DNA from: Anoplopoma fimbria
Taxonomy: Eukaryota; Chordata; Actinopteri; Perciformes; Anoplopomatidae
DNA length: 64,000 nucleotides
Direction of reading: 5' to 3'
Assembly: GCF_027596085.1 (NCBI RefSeq)
Contig: NC_072469.1
Coordinates: 20,119,281-20,183,280 of the forward strand
Positions 63,980-64,000 of the stretch are shown here, in pieces (within the stretch, counting starts at the first letter, position 1; every line of letters starts with the position of its first letter). Below the pieces are notes generated by a model that did no database searches, was not told where the DNA came from, and saw nothing but the letters and a program-made list of their open reading frames with translations. Made by a program: the position numbers and the translations under genes.

Positions 63980-64000
63980 CTCCCAAGGGTAAACTGGAAC
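63980..64000 (-). other. candidate 5'-UTR exon end (splice donor at window edge)
   Basis: On the minus strand CTTGGGAG|GTATGT at 63980/63979 is a good donor consensus, and the sequence to its 5' side leaves the window. It could be the 3' edge of a non-coding first exon joined to 52012, but single donor motifs are common by chance. Confidence 0.15.

Overview
The window is teleost fish genomic DNA carrying most of one large gene on the minus strand: semaphorin 5A (sema5a). The call rests on 14 consecutive coding exons recognised from their translations. All splice sites are GT/AG, the reading frame continues through every junction, and the exons join into a 699-residue open frame. In order it encodes a signal peptide, the sema domain, the PSI domain and the first three thrombospondin type 1 repeats. 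The ortholog is 5A rather than 5B, as judged by the stretches after CTNRT (NLTEIHDQISGMARCPY) and around YVNLTERNLQDAQKF. The remaining TSP1 repeats, transmembrane segment and cytoplasmic tail are not here. They should lie beyond the left edge, because transcription runs from high to low coordinates.

Layout: 52013-64000 is non-coding, probably 5'-UTR intron or upstream sequence, and is rich in microsatellites. Coding exon 1 (51801-52012, ATG at 51948) holds a 5'-UTR tail and the signal peptide. Exons 2-10 (43508 down to 10848) build the sema domain, with exon 11 (8909-9026) completing the PSI. Exons 12-14 (5700-5881, 4686-4829, 1085-1232) encode one TSP1 repeat each. Introns are 0.9 to 9.4 kb, so these 14 exons occupy about 51 kb. 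No second protein-coding gene, tRNA, rRNA or known ncRNA was recognised on either strand.

The introns hold most of the non-gene structure. There are two tRNA-derived SINEs in opposite orientation flanking exons 6-8, and a 915-bp non-autonomous hAT transposon with perfect 16-bp terminal inverted repeats and a perfect 8-bp target duplication. A short Rex3/RTE-like LINE tail with a perfect 14-bp target duplication lies 32 bp upstream of the exon 1 acceptor. Four dispersed copies of one teleost MITE-like family, several long CA/TG, CT and CCT arrays, a perfect 21-bp-arm palindrome and a very strong G-quadruplex motif complete the list. The repeat repertoire fits a teleost, probably a percomorph; the species cannot be named from the sequence. 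Repeat family names come from recall of consensus sequences and were not checked by a search. No previously undescribed biological system is evident. The observations most worth following are the hairpin inside the signal-peptide codons, the retroposon next to the first coding exon, the SINE pair around exons 6-8 and the G-quadruplex.
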